Shown here: positions 36,476 to 46,164 of the stretch, in pieces
Position numbering within the stretch: position 1 is the stretch's first letter
Layout: each line of letters starts with the position of its first letter
Assembly (NCBI RefSeq): GCF_934561735.1
Contig: NZ_CAKTGT010000004.1
Location: forward strand, 62,001-126,000
Origin: an uncultured Eubacterium sp.
GTDB lineage: Bacteria; Bacillota; Clostridia; Oscillospirales; Acutalibacteraceae
Direction of reading: 5' to 3'
DNA length: 64,000 nt
Program-made: the position numbers and the translations under genes
Notes under the pieces: generated by a model
Databases searched by the model: none
Told to the model about the DNA's origin: nothing
What the model saw: only the letters and a program-made list of their open reading frames with translations

Positions 36476-37732
36476 TCACTTTTTCTTTTTGAAAAAGCCC
36501 TTAAACTTTGGTTCTTCGTCCTCGTCGTCCTCAGGCGGAATCAAAGATATTGTTTGTGTTTTGTCATTATGTACATCTTCACGATTTACATTAAAATAGT
36601 TTTCAAACGGAAGTTGTTCGCTTTCATTAAACAACGACTCGTCATCTTCCATATCGGCGTCTTCGCTGATTTCCGGAACAGCAGTTTTTTCAATCGGAGT
36701 TATCTCATTTTGTGAAAATGCTTCAACGGCTTTCATAGGGTCAAGCGGTTCTTCGTCATCTTCGTCATCATCCGTAGTGATAACCGGCGGTTCGCTCGGC
36801 TCGCTGTTGATAATTTCGTTTACAACCTCGTCAATGTTGTTTTCCTGTTCATCGGATTCTATCTCCTGCTTAGGTTCTTCCGGTTTTGCTTCTTCCTGTG
36901 CAGGCTTGTTAAAAACCGGTTTTTCAACCTTTACATCCGAATCGTCAAATTCCTTGTGCGGAATTTCCGGAATACTGATTTCTTCCGGAATAGCACTTGA
37001 AAATTCCTTTACCTCATCAACAAGATTTGACACATCGCTGTGTACATCTTCAACCTTTTGTTCGGCAACCTTATTGTCTGCCGACTCTGTATCAAGCTTT
37101 GAAGAATTGAGCATATCGAGCTGATCGGTATAAAGTTTCTTTATATTTTCAACAAACGACTTTGCATCACTCTTTATTGTAGAAATCAAAATTTCATACG
37201 CTTCTTTTTCAGCCTTTGATTTGTCAATCAAATCATTTGAAATAGCCTTTGCCTGATCAAGAATATCCTGTGCAACAATCTTTGAAGAATTAATTGCCTC
37301 ATTAGCCTTGTTTTGAGCGGTTGTGATAATCTCGTTTGCTTCGTTGGTTTTATTATTAATAAGGTTGGCGGAATAATCTCTCGCCTTCCTCACGATAGTT
37401 TCAGCCTCTGTATTGGCTGTGTCCATCTTTTGCTTTGCCTCTGCTTCGCTGCTTTCGATAAGAAGTGACGCAGCATCCTTTGATTCTTTTTTGATTTTGT
37501 CTGCCATCTTTTGAGCGGTTACAAGTGCCGTTTTGATAGCATCCTCTTCTGAGCGGTATTCTTCGATTTTGCTTGCCAAAACCTCAAGTTTATGATAAAG
37601 TTCCTTGTTTTCACGCTGATATGCCTCGATAGTGGAAGCGGCTTCTTTAAGAAGTTTGTCAACATCCTTTGTAACATATCCGGAAGCGGCAACAGCCAAA
37701 TCCGCATTTTTTAATTCCTTTGCACTAATCAT
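36476..37732 (-). CDS. divIVA: DivIVA-family protein with a long acidic C-terminal region
   Basis: 418 residues. The N-terminus has the DivIVA pattern (SGYVTKDVDKLLKEA, about 17-31), then a coiled coil to about 215. From 215 to 410 the protein is disordered-looking, Glu/Asp/Pro-rich, and ends in a basic FKGFFKKKK. DivIVA binds curved membrane at division sites and poles. It directly follows sepF (14-base gap), the usual Firmicute order. AGGAG lies 9 bases before ATG 37732; a GTG one codon earlier is equally possible. The acidic half is not typical and may bind partners. Confidence 0.84.
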   Translation of the reverse strand: MISAKELKNADLAVAASGYVTKDVDKLLKEAASTIEAYQRENKELYHKLEVLASKIEEYRSEEDAIKTALVTAQKMADKIKKESKDAASLLIESSEAEAKQKMDTANTEAETIVRKARDYSANLINNKTNEANEIITTAQNKANEAINSSKIVAQDILDQAKAISNDLIDKSKAEKEAYEILISTIKSDAKSFVENIKKLYTDQLDMLNSSKLDTESADNKVAEQKVEDVHSDVSNLVDEVKEFSSAIPEEISIPEIPHKEFDDSDVKVEKPVFNKPAQEEAKPEEPKQEIESDEQENNIDEVVNEIINSEPSEPPVITTDDDEDDEEPLDPMKAVEAFSQNEITPIEKTAVPEISEDADMEDDESLFNESEQLPFENYFNVNREDVHNDKTQTISLIPPEDDEDEEPKFKGFFKKKK

Positions 37733-37746
37733 CACATTGTTCTCCT

Positions 37747-38235
37747 TTATTTAGTAAACATTCCGTTATTTTCAAGTTCGTCAATCAAATCGCCCATAAC
37801 ATCAACATTGTACGGAGTGATGATGTAAGTTGAGTTTGCAACCCTTTTAATTTGACCGTTGTTTGCATAAGCCACACCGGACAAGAAATCCAAAAGTCGT
37901 CTTGCAACTTCACGGTTTGCACTTTCAAGGTTTAATACAACAGTTCTTCTTGCATTAAGATTGTCGGCAATAGAAGCCGCTTCCTCAAATCCTTCCGGCT
38001 TTACAAGTACTACCTGAAGCTGAGCTGTTGTGTGAATATTAACAACCTTATCGTTTTTCATATGTCTTGACGGACGCTCGGCGCGTTCTTCTCTTTCATA
38101 TGACGGCGGGTCAATCTCTCTTTCGCGTTCTCTTCTGCGAGGAGGCTTTACAAAGTTTTCGCTTTCTTCGGTGTATTCTTCAAAATCGTCCTCTTCGTCG
38201 GTCATAATGTCTTTTATCTTATCAAATAATCCCAT
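37747..38235 (-). CDS. sepF: Cell division protein SepF
   Basis: 162 residues. An amphipathic N-terminal helix (MGLFDKIKDIM) for membrane binding, a charged linker rich in Arg/Glu, and a C-terminal SepF domain (about 75-155; VVLVKPEGFEEAASIADNL, RRLLDFLSGVAYANNGQIKRV). SepF tethers FtsZ to the membrane. It lies between yggS and divIVA, as in most Firmicutes. Confidence 0.96.
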   Translation of the reverse strand: MGLFDKIKDIMTDEEDDFEEYTEESENFVKPPRRREREREIDPPSYEREERAERPSRHMKNDKVVNIHTTAQLQVVLVKPEGFEEAASIADNLNARRTVVLNLESANREVARRLLDFLSGVAYANNGQIKRVANSTYIITPYNVDVMGDLIDELENNGMFTK

Positions 38236-38255
38236 CTTTTCTTCCCCTTACTAAA

Positions 38256-38981
38256 CTAAAAATACTTTCTTGCTCCGAAAATAGCAGAGCCTACTCTTAC
38301 AATGTTTGAACCCTCAAGTATAGCCGCCTCATAATCGGCACTCATACCCATAGAGAGAATTTGCATTTCAACACCGCTGATATTCTTTTGCTGAAGTTCA
38401 ACAAATTTGTCGTGCATTTTTGCAAAATACTTTCTTGCTTCGCTTTCATCACAAATCGGCGGAATGGTCATAAGACCCTTAACTTTGATATTGTCAAGCT
38501 CGCTTATTTGACAAAGCAATTCTTCAAGTTCTTCAATATCGCATCCGCTCTTTGATTCTTCCTTGCCGATATTAACCTCAACAAGCACATTCGCAACAGC
38601 TTCCGCCTTTTTGAATTCCTTGCTGATTTCCTTTGCAAGTTTTATTGAATCAACGGATTCTATCATATCTACCCTGCCGGCAATGTACTTAACCTTATTG
38701 GTCTGCAAATGACCGATAATATGCTTTTCCACTCCGTCAAGGTGCAGTGTTTCAAGTTTTGAACAGTATTCCTGAACACGGTTTTCACCAATCAAATCGG
38801 CTCCCAAATCAAGCACCGGATTGATATATTCGGGTTCAACTGTTTTTGTAACGCACATAAGTCTGACATTGTTTTCGCTTCTGCCCGATTTTACGGCAGT
38901 TTCCATAACATCGTCTTTAATACGCTTGTAATTATCTATGCACGATTTTACCCGTTCTTCATCAAGTATAAACTTTTCCAT
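38256..38981 (-). CDS. yggS: YggS/YBL036C-family PLP homeostasis protein
   Basis: 241 residues, an alanine-racemase-like TIM barrel without the C-terminal domain. The PLP Lys lies in LMCVTKTVEPEYI, and LIGENRVQEYCSK, IGHLQTNKVKYI and LSMGMSADYEAAI are family signatures. These proteins buffer pyridoxal phosphate rather than catalyse a known reaction. The start overlaps the stop of the HlyD-like gene by 20 bases, so they are probably coupled. Confidence 0.95.
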   Translation of the reverse strand: MEKFILDEERVKSCIDNYKRIKDDVMETAVKSGRSENNVRLMCVTKTVEPEYINPVLDLGADLIGENRVQEYCSKLETLHLDGVEKHIIGHLQTNKVKYIAGRVDMIESVDSIKLAKEISKEFKKAEAVANVLVEVNIGKEESKSGCDIEELEELLCQISELDNIKVKGLMTIPPICDESEARKYFAKMHDKFVELQQKNISGVEMQILSMGMSADYEAAILEGSNIVRVGSAIFGARKYF

Positions 38982-40191
38982 CTTTTAAGTCCTTTCCTTG
39001 AGTAATTATTTTATCATAAAGATGAATCGAATCTGTATTTGATTCATCATATTCTGCAAGAACATAATCGTCATCGCTGTAAATAACATTGACTTCTCTG
39101 AATTTAATTTGGCTGGCAATAAGGACATACACTCCCTTTTTACCGTCAACAACATGGAGAGCCTCGCTCGGAATTTTTATTCCCTCGTAAGTTTTGCGTC
39201 TGATTTCAATTTCAGCCTTACGAAGCTTTGCTATATCGGCATCCATTTCGTTAAGTTTAAGAATAAGAAGCGTTTCTTTTTGACCGAGCGAAACATCCGC
39301 TCCGCTGACAATTTCTGCCTTAAACTCTCTGCTGACATCATCTTTAAGAACTATATTTACATAATCACCGTTTTCAAGATTTTTAATTGCATCTGTGCTT
39401 ACAAGCGTTTGAACATACCATGTGTAGCTTGTTACAAGTTTACCGATATTATTACCGACATCCTGCGACTTGTCAACCGCTTTAAGTGCCGATTTAAACT
39501 GTTTAACCGAAGTTTCCTCGGCTTTGTCAAAATCAATAATATTTTCGTATCCGTCGGTGTAGCTGCTGAACACGCCCGACTCATCGGCTTTTATATACTT
39601 ATCCGGCTTTGAAAACGAACTGTAAGAATTACGCTTGTCACGAAGATTTTCAATTATCGAGAGCAAATCGACATCCTCACCGATAATAAGCTGGCGGCGG
39701 ACAAGCACGGAATCAAGTTCCTCTGCGGTGTCGCCTATTTTATTTTTGCAAACCCCGTCGGCATAATTGATAACCTTTTGCTCAATATCCTCATTGATAG
39801 TTTCGAGGTTTGCGGACTGACCGACTGTTTGTGCTTCGAGTGTTTGATAATATTTTATTTGATTTGTAAGGTCGGTATATTTTGAATAATTTGCAGCCGC
39901 CTTTGATGACGAAAACTGCATTGCAACATTGCCTTTTACATTAATCTTATCTCCGTCCTCAAAACAAGGAACGGTAACACCCGTTGCGGATTTTTCAACC
40001 ACAGATTCATCACGGATGAACAATGCCTCACTGCTCACCTTGTCATACACGGTTGAAACCGTGGCGGTTTGTGTTTTAAGTTCGATATGAGTAACCTTAT
40101 AAAACTGAATAACCACAAACAAAACTATCAAAACAATTACCGAAATAATAAGCCAATTACCTTTGTTTGCAGTAAAATTTTGCTTTTTCAT
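38962..40191 (-). CDS. HlyD-like membrane protein of the sepF locus
   Basis: 409 residues. One membrane helix (about 14-31) with a short cytoplasmic N-terminus is followed by a large external part. Segments such as SATGVTVPCFEDGDKINVKG (barrel-sandwich half), ADESGVFSSYTDGYE, and KIPSEALHVVDGKKGVYVL resemble periplasmic adaptor (HlyD/MacA-type) folds. No ABC or efflux gene is nearby. Neighbours are yggS-sepF-divIVA and miaA, so a role in division or envelope assembly is a reasonable inference, not shown. A spore-development role is another option. Confidence 0.7.
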   Translation of the reverse strand: MKKQNFTANKGNWLIISVIVLIVLFVVIQFYKVTHIELKTQTATVSTVYDKVSSEALFIRDESVVEKSATGVTVPCFEDGDKINVKGNVAMQFSSSKAAANYSKYTDLTNQIKYYQTLEAQTVGQSANLETINEDIEQKVINYADGVCKNKIGDTAEELDSVLVRRQLIIGEDVDLLSIIENLRDKRNSYSSFSKPDKYIKADESGVFSSYTDGYENIIDFDKAEETSVKQFKSALKAVDKSQDVGNNIGKLVTSYTWYVQTLVSTDAIKNLENGDYVNIVLKDDVSREFKAEIVSGADVSLGQKETLLILKLNEMDADIAKLRKAEIEIRRKTYEGIKIPSEALHVVDGKKGVYVLIASQIKFREVNVIYSDDDYVLAEYDESNTDSIHLYDKIITQGKDLKDGKVYT

Positions 40192-40207
40192 ACCGAACTC
40201 CTTTCGT

Positions 40208-41125
40208 TTATTTTAAATGTTTTTGAACAAGTTCAACAGCTTTTTTTACAAGCTCGTCCTTGCTCATTTCATCGGCATACAGCCAATTTATATTTTCGTT
40301 CCGTCTGAACCAAGTAAGTTGTCGCTTAGCGTAACGGCGTGTTTCTCTTTTTAAATTCTCAGCCGCTTCATCAAGCGTTATTTTTCCGTCAATATACGGC
40401 TGAAGTTCCTTATGACCGATTGCCTGACGGGCGGTTAAGCCCTGCTTGCCGAGCATTTGCCTTGCTTCATTTTCAAGTCCTGCTTCAAGCATCAAATCAA
40501 CTCGTTTGTTAATCCTGTCATAAAGCTTTTGCCTATCCTTATACCCGATACCGATATAAAGTGCATCATACGGGCTGTCGCAAAGCAATGAATTTTTGTT
40601 TTGCTCGGTTTTTGAAGTTCCCGACATACAAAGTTCAAGTGCTCTGATAACTCTTTTGCGATTGTTTGGATGAATATCGGCAGCCGCATTCGGGTCAAGT
40701 TTCAAGAGTTTTTCATAAAGTTCCTCGTTGCTTTTTTCAGCAAGTTCGGTTCTTATTTCTGCATTTGAACCGACCTCGGAAAAGCTGATGTTCTTCACCA
40801 AACTGTCAACAAAAAGCCCTGTGCCGCCTGCAACAATCGGCACTCTGCCTCTTGAAGTAATTTCGGCAATCTTGCTTTTGGCAAGTTCAACATAATCGGC
40901 AACCGAAAATGTTTCGTCCGTGTTGAGAAATTCCACAAGATGGTGCGGCACACCGTCCTGTTCCTCTTTGGTGGCGACTGCGGTTGCAATCGGCATATTC
41001 TTGTACACCTGCATTGAATCGGCAGAAATAATCTCACCGTCAACAGCCTTTGCAAGTTTTACCGACAAATCGGTTTTGCCCGAAGCGGTTGCACCGACAA
41101 CGCAAATTATCTTTGTCTTTTCCAT
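40208..41125 (-). CDS. miaA: tRNA dimethylallyltransferase
   Basis: 305 residues. It adds a dimethylallyl group to A37 of tRNAs reading UNN codons. It has the P-loop GATASGKTDLSV, DSMQVYKNMPIATA, the VAGGTGLFVDSLV motif and a basic C-terminal region (RRYAKRQLTWFRRN). The product is the substrate of MiaB, which heads the same run. The start overlaps the mutL stop (TAATG). Confidence 0.96.
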   Translation of the reverse strand: MEKTKIICVVGATASGKTDLSVKLAKAVDGEIISADSMQVYKNMPIATAVATKEEQDGVPHHLVEFLNTDETFSVADYVELAKSKIAEITSRGRVPIVAGGTGLFVDSLVKNISFSEVGSNAEIRTELAEKSNEELYEKLLKLDPNAAADIHPNNRKRVIRALELCMSGTSKTEQNKNSLLCDSPYDALYIGIGYKDRQKLYDRINKRVDLMLEAGLENEARQMLGKQGLTARQAIGHKELQPYIDGKITLDEAAENLKRETRRYAKRQLTWFRRNENINWLYADEMSKDELVKKAVELVQKHLK

Positions 41126-43032
41126 TACTGTATCCTGCCGAACTGCTTTTCTATATCATATTTTGAAAGCTTAATCATAACAGGTCTGCCGTGAGGACAA
41201 TACCTGATGTTAGGATTTGAAAGAAGTTTTTTTACAAATAACTCCATCTCATACGGTGAGGTTTTGTCCCCTGCCTTAACTGCCGCTCTGCACGAAGTGG
41301 AATGGAATATCCAATCCATCTGCTCGGGTATAATGTCTGTTTTGCCGTCAAGGAGCTTTGCCGCAGTTTCTTCAACCAATCCGCTGACATCTTCGCCGTC
41401 CAAAATTGACGGACATTCACGAACCAAAACTGTTGAGTTGCCGAAGTCTTCAATTGCAAATCCGCATTTTGAATACAAATCAAGATTTGAAAGAACGGCA
41501 TTGTATTCTTCTCTTGAAAGTCTTACTGCCACGGGTGACAGCAAAACCTGTGAAGCAATTTGAGTTGAAGCCTTGAGTGCTTCAAAATTCATTCTTTCGT
41601 GTGCGGCGTGCTTGTCTATCATATAGCAGGCGCCGTCCATTTCAATAATAATATATGTTTTAAATATTTCACCTACAAGTCTGAAATCCGGCACTTCTAC
41701 ACTTTCAGCCTTTTCCTGCTTTGGTAAAGGCTTCGGCTGTTCCTGTGTTTCAGGCTCGTTGTTTGCCTGCTGTTCGTTTGGTGTATCAGACTTTGTGAAT
41801 TTGTTTAAATCAAGTTTTGCGGTTGTGGTTGATTCCTCAACATAATTTTGTTCTTCCTCTGTTTTAGGTGATTTTTCACGCAAAACATCGGGAGCGGCAA
41901 CCCTCCAAAAATCATCGGGATTGCTTTCCTGTTTAAACTGAATTTGAGTAGGCGTTTCTTCCTTTGACTTGAAGAAATCAATTTTGCCGTTGACAGTTGT
42001 TTGAGTCGGTCGAGGTGCGGAAAAATGTGCTTCCTTTGGAGTGTCAAGCGTTTCTATAGCATTTTTCACTCCGTAATACACAAGTTCAAACACCGGCTTT
42101 TCATTGGCAAATCTAACCTCGATTTTTGCCGGGTGAACATTGACATCAACAAATGACGAATTGCACTCAATATTAAGCACACAGCCCGGAAATTTGCCAA
42201 CCATAATCGAATTGCGATAAGCCTGTTCGAGTGCCGCCATGGCGGTTTGCGATTTTACAAGTCGGGAATTGATAAAGAAAAACTGCATTCCACGGCTTTT
42301 GCGTGACATTGACGGTTTTGTGACAAAACCGCTCACACGCATATTGTTAATCTCGTAATCAACAGGAATGAGCGAATTTGCAAACTCTTTGCCGAATACG
42401 GAATAAATTGTACTTTTTAAATCTCCGTTGCCCGATGTGATAAGCGTTTGCTTACCGTCACGGATAAATCTAAACGATATTTCAGGGTGGCTGACGGCAA
42501 TTCGCTCAACCACACCTGCCACGGCATTAGCCTCGGTGACATCTTTTTTTAGGAACTTCATTCTCGCCGGAGTGTTGAAGAAAATATCGGCAACGACAAT
42601 CGTTGTGCCCACAGGACAGCCGGCATCCGAAAAATCAAGTTCCTGACCGCCGGCAATCTCATACCTTGTGCCGATTTCCTCATCAGGTGTTCTGGTGAGA
42701 AGCTGAACCTTTGCAACGGCAGAAATTGAAGCCATCGCCTCGCCTCTGAAACCGAGTGTTCCGATTTTGTCCAAATCATCGCTGACCTTAATTTTTGAAG
42801 TTGCGTGAGAGATAAAAACTTTTTTTACCTCGCTTCGTGCTATGCCACAGCCGTCATCGGTTATACGGATATAAGTTGAACCGCCGTTTTTGATTTCGAC
42901 AGTAATGTTTTTTGCACCGGCATCAACGGAATTTTCTATCATTTCTTTAACTACCGAGGACGGACGCTCAACAACCTCACCTGCTGCAATCAGCTGATAT
43001 ACTTCTTTTGGCAATATATTAATTTGAGGCAT
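41125..43032 (-). CDS. mutL: DNA mismatch repair protein MutL (endonuclease type)
   Basis: 635 residues. A GHKL ATPase domain (ENSVDAGAKNI, DDGCGI, GFRGEAMASI) and a Pro/Glu-rich linker (about 330-440) lead to a C-terminal dimerisation domain. That domain carries DKHAAHERMNFE, matching the D-x-HA-x2-E-x4-E endonuclease motif, and CPHGRP near the end. MutL therefore nicks DNA itself, as in bacteria without MutH. It starts 29 bases after the mutS stop. Confidence 0.96.
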   Translation of the reverse strand: MPQINILPKEVYQLIAAGEVVERPSSVVKEMIENSVDAGAKNITVEIKNGGSTYIRITDDGCGIARSEVKKVFISHATSKIKVSDDLDKIGTLGFRGEAMASISAVAKVQLLTRTPDEEIGTRYEIAGGQELDFSDAGCPVGTTIVVADIFFNTPARMKFLKKDVTEANAVAGVVERIAVSHPEISFRFIRDGKQTLITSGNGDLKSTIYSVFGKEFANSLIPVDYEINNMRVSGFVTKPSMSRKSRGMQFFFINSRLVKSQTAMAALEQAYRNSIMVGKFPGCVLNIECNSSFVDVNVHPAKIEVRFANEKPVFELVYYGVKNAIETLDTPKEAHFSAPRPTQTTVNGKIDFFKSKEETPTQIQFKQESNPDDFWRVAAPDVLREKSPKTEEEQNYVEESTTTAKLDLNKFTKSDTPNEQQANNEPETQEQPKPLPKQEKAESVEVPDFRLVGEIFKTYIIIEMDGACYMIDKHAAHERMNFEALKASTQIASQVLLSPVAVRLSREEYNAVLSNLDLYSKCGFAIEDFGNSTVLVRECPSILDGEDVSGLVEETAAKLLDGKTDIIPEQMDWIFHSTSCRAAVKAGDKTSPYEMELFVKKLLSNPNIRYCPHGRPVMIKLSKYDIEKQFGRIQ

Positions 43033-43061
43033 TTCGTCACATCCTTTCGGTATAAATTATT

Positions 43062-45698
43062 TTAACCCATAATTTCCTCTGCTTTTTTCTTGAGGTCGTA
43101 GAGGGTTTGCATCGCTTCAATAGGTGTCAGAGTGTTGACATCTGTCGCCTTGAGAAGTTCAAGTATTTCATCGGTGGATTTTGCCTTGAAGTTGAACTGA
43201 ATTTCATCATCAGTCGGTTCTTCCTCGACAGCCTCCTCCGCCTTAAAATCAATTTCAATTTTATTCGCTTCAAGTTCTTTAAGGATTGCCTTTGCTCGCT
43301 TTGTGACCGCTGACGGAACACCAGCAAGCTTTGCAACCTCGATACCGAAGCTTTGGTCTGCACCGCCGTGAACAATTCTGCGAAGAAATGTAATGTCATC
43401 CCCACGCTTCTTAACGGCGATTGAATAGTTGTTTACGCCCTTTAGCATACCCTCCATAGCGGTAAGTTCGTGATAGTGGGTTGCAAAAAGTGTTTTGGCT
43501 CCGATTTTCTTCACCACATATTCAAGCACGGCTCTTGCTATGCTCATACCGTCAAAGGTTGATGTGCCTCTGCCGATTTCATCAAGGATAATGAGTGATT
43601 TATCGGTAGCGTTCTTCAGGATTGTTGACACCTCGTTCATTTCAACCATAAAGGTTGACTGACCTGTTGCCAAGTCGTCCGAAGCACCGACTCTTGTAAA
43701 TATCGCATCACAGACAGAAACCCTTGCACTCCTTGCCGGAACAAAAGAGCCAATCTGTGCCAAAAGGACGATAAGAGCGGTTTGACGCATATATGTTGAT
43801 TTACCCGCCATATTAGGGCCGGTAATTATTGAGCATTTGTTGCTGCCGCAATCAAGGAGCGTGTCGTTTGGAACAAACGGCGAATCGGTGAGCAGAGCCT
43901 CAACAACAGGGTGCCTGCCGTCCTTGATTTCAAGTGTGCCATCCGTTGTAATCTGTGGACAGCAATAATTATTTTTGGTGGCTATCTCGGCAAGAGAAGC
44001 AACCGTGTCAAGAGTTGCAAGAGCCTTTGCGGTCCGTTGAATTCTCTCGACCTCGCCTGCAACCGTTGTTCTGACGGCACAGAAAGTTTCGTATTCAAGA
44101 GCAACGCATCTGTCTTTTGCACCGAGGACTTTGCCCTCAAGGTCTTTAAGCTCCTGAGTTATATATCTTTCACAGTTTGTGAGAGTTTGTTTTCTTATGT
44201 AGGTATCGGGAACGAGATTTTTGTACGAATTGGTAACCTCGATGAAGTAGCCGAAAACCTTGTTGTAGGAAACCTTGAGTTTCGGTATTCCCGTTGCTTC
44301 CTTTTCTCTGTTTTCAATTTCTGCAAGAACAGAAGCACCGCCCTGCATAATTGTGTGAAGCTCGTCTATTTCGGCATTATAGCCGTCCCTAATCATTCCG
44401 CCCTCACGCATAGAAAACGGAGGCTCGTCCACGATTGACGAATTGATAAGTTCATACACATCCTGCAATGTGTCAATATTATTATAAATCGATTTGAGCA
44501 ATGCCGAATTTGCATTTTGCAAAAGTTCCTTGAGTGCCGGCAATCTTTCAACCGTTGCACAAAGCGAACGGAGTTCCTTTGCATTTGCCGTGCCGTATGC
44601 GATACGGCTCATAAGTCTTTCAATATCGTTGACTCCCGTAAGAAGTTCCTTGACCTCATCACGAAGCATCGGCTCGTCAACAAGTTCACCCACCGCATTT
44701 TGCCTTTTGCTGATTTGCGAAACGCTGATAAGCGGTCTTTCAAGCCAAGAGCGAAGCATTCTTTTGCCCATTGCGGTTTTTGTGTTGTCGATAACCCACA
44801 AGAGTGAGTGCCTTTTGTCGCCTGTCATCATTGAGCGAGTAAGTTCAAGATTTCGCCTTGCACTGATATCAAGGTTCATAAACTCGGTTTCTTCGTAAAA
44901 TTCAATTTCCGACGGAGTTTCAAGTTCATCGGTTTTTCTGTTTTCACGAAGATAGGAGATTACCGCACCGAGTGCGGAAACCGCAGGCTTGCTTTTGCCG
45001 AGTCCGAGCGAGTCAATCTTGTCCTTGTTCATTGTTTGCAAAATGAGATTTGTTGCATTGTCAAAATCAAAGCAACTGTCGTCAAGAACTTCAAGTTCAA
45101 TATCAAGCCTTGACTTAACAAACTTTGCAACCTCGTCAAGCTCATTTGCAAGTGAGTTAACCAAAATTTCCTTTGGTGCATAGGTAGAAAGCTGATTGTT
45201 GATTTTTTCCTGTTCATCGGTTCTGCCTATTGAAGTGATATGGAACTCGCCCGTTGACACATCAACAAAGCAAACGCCCGTTTCGTTGTCGCCCTTGCAC
45301 AGAGCACAAAGATAATTGTTCACCCCGTCATCAAGAATATTGTTTTCAATAACCGTGCCGGGAGTGATGACCCTTACGACATCTCTTTTGACAAGTCCCT
45401 TTGCCTTTGCAGGGTCCTCGGTTTGCTCGCAGATTGCAACCTTGTACCCGTATGAAACAAGTTTTGCAATGTAACTGTCGGACGAATGAAACGGAACACC
45501 GCACATTGGTGCACGCTCGCCCTGACCGCAATCCTTGCCTGTAAGAACAAGGTCAAGAACCTTTGACGCAATTTTTGCATCGTCAAAAAACATCTCGTAA
45601 AAATCACCCAGACGGAAGAACAAAATAACGCCCGGATAATTCTTTTTTATTTCAAAATATTGAGCCATCATAGGAGAAAGCTTTTGTTCCTTTGCCAT
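43062..45698 (-). CDS. mutS: DNA mismatch recognition ATPase MutS
   Basis: 878 residues. The mismatch-binding motif is FFRLGDFYEMFFDDA (Phe wedge and Glu). Connector, lever and clamp domains follow, then the ATPase with Walker A GPNMAGKSTYMRQ, Walker B IILDEIGRGTSTFDG, and a helix-turn-helix end. Together with MutL it covers mismatch repair. The frame is open to a GTG at 45707, but ATG 45698 is favoured because GGTGA sits 5 bases before it. It lies between ylbF and mutL. Confidence 0.96.
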   Translation of the reverse strand: MAKEQKLSPMMAQYFEIKKNYPGVILFFRLGDFYEMFFDDAKIASKVLDLVLTGKDCGQGERAPMCGVPFHSSDSYIAKLVSYGYKVAICEQTEDPAKAKGLVKRDVVRVITPGTVIENNILDDGVNNYLCALCKGDNETGVCFVDVSTGEFHITSIGRTDEQEKINNQLSTYAPKEILVNSLANELDEVAKFVKSRLDIELEVLDDSCFDFDNATNLILQTMNKDKIDSLGLGKSKPAVSALGAVISYLRENRKTDELETPSEIEFYEETEFMNLDISARRNLELTRSMMTGDKRHSLLWVIDNTKTAMGKRMLRSWLERPLISVSQISKRQNAVGELVDEPMLRDEVKELLTGVNDIERLMSRIAYGTANAKELRSLCATVERLPALKELLQNANSALLKSIYNNIDTLQDVYELINSSIVDEPPFSMREGGMIRDGYNAEIDELHTIMQGGASVLAEIENREKEATGIPKLKVSYNKVFGYFIEVTNSYKNLVPDTYIRKQTLTNCERYITQELKDLEGKVLGAKDRCVALEYETFCAVRTTVAGEVERIQRTAKALATLDTVASLAEIATKNNYCCPQITTDGTLEIKDGRHPVVEALLTDSPFVPNDTLLDCGSNKCSIITGPNMAGKSTYMRQTALIVLLAQIGSFVPARSARVSVCDAIFTRVGASDDLATGQSTFMVEMNEVSTILKNATDKSLIILDEIGRGTSTFDGMSIARAVLEYVVKKIGAKTLFATHYHELTAMEGMLKGVNNYSIAVKKRGDDITFLRRIVHGGADQSFGIEVAKLAGVPSAVTKRAKAILKELEANKIEIDFKAEEAVEEEPTDDEIQFNFKAKSTDEILELLKATDVNTLTPIEAMQTLYDLKKKAEEIMG

Positions 45699-45753
45699 TT
45701 TGTTCACCGTCCTTACGCAATTTTTGAATCAGTAGTTATCGGAATAAATCCTA

Positions 45754-46164
45754 TTAGTGGCAACCGCCGCATGTGCAGCAATCATGTGTGCAATCGCTTG
45801 CAGGAATTTCGCATGTTGCAGGGTCTTGTCCGTCAAAGAACAAACCGATCATTTGGCTGATGTACTGTGCCATCTGCTCCATCTGTGCAGCAGCTTCTGA
45901 ATACTTCTTCATATTCTCGCCGTCCATAACCTTTGTGTAAAGGTCCTGATATTCCTTTTGGAGTTCTGCAATTCTGTCCTGAGAAGCTTCTTCGCCCTTT
46001 TCAGCCTCTTGCTGATACTTAAGAGTGATGAGCTGCATCTCCTGCATTTGCTGCTGAAGTGCCTCGTCTGCATCGTTAACCTTTGCGGCAGCCTGAAGTG
46101 CCTCAAATCTTGGGTCAGCCTGAATTTCCTTGCCAAGCTCTCTGAGTGCTGATTCTAAACTCAT
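45754..46164 (-). CDS. ylbF: YlbF/YmcA-family regulator with a Cys-rich tail
   Basis: 136 residues. The helical YlbF/YmcA domain (1-112) is followed by a tail with six Cys (118, 125, 129, 130, 132, 135) and two His, suited to bind a metal or Fe-S cluster. In Bacillus, YlbF, YmcA and YaaT form a complex that carries Fe-S clusters and aids RNase Y and development. Here the gene overlaps the miaB stop by 4 bases (ATGA) and precedes mutS. Its partner genes are not in the window. Confidence 0.85.
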   Translation of the reverse strand: MSLESALRELGKEIQADPRFEALQAAAKVNDADEALQQQMQEMQLITLKYQQEAEKGEEASQDRIAELQKEYQDLYTKVMDGENMKKYSEAAAQMEQMAQYISQMIGLFFDGQDPATCEIPASDCTHDCCTCGGCH

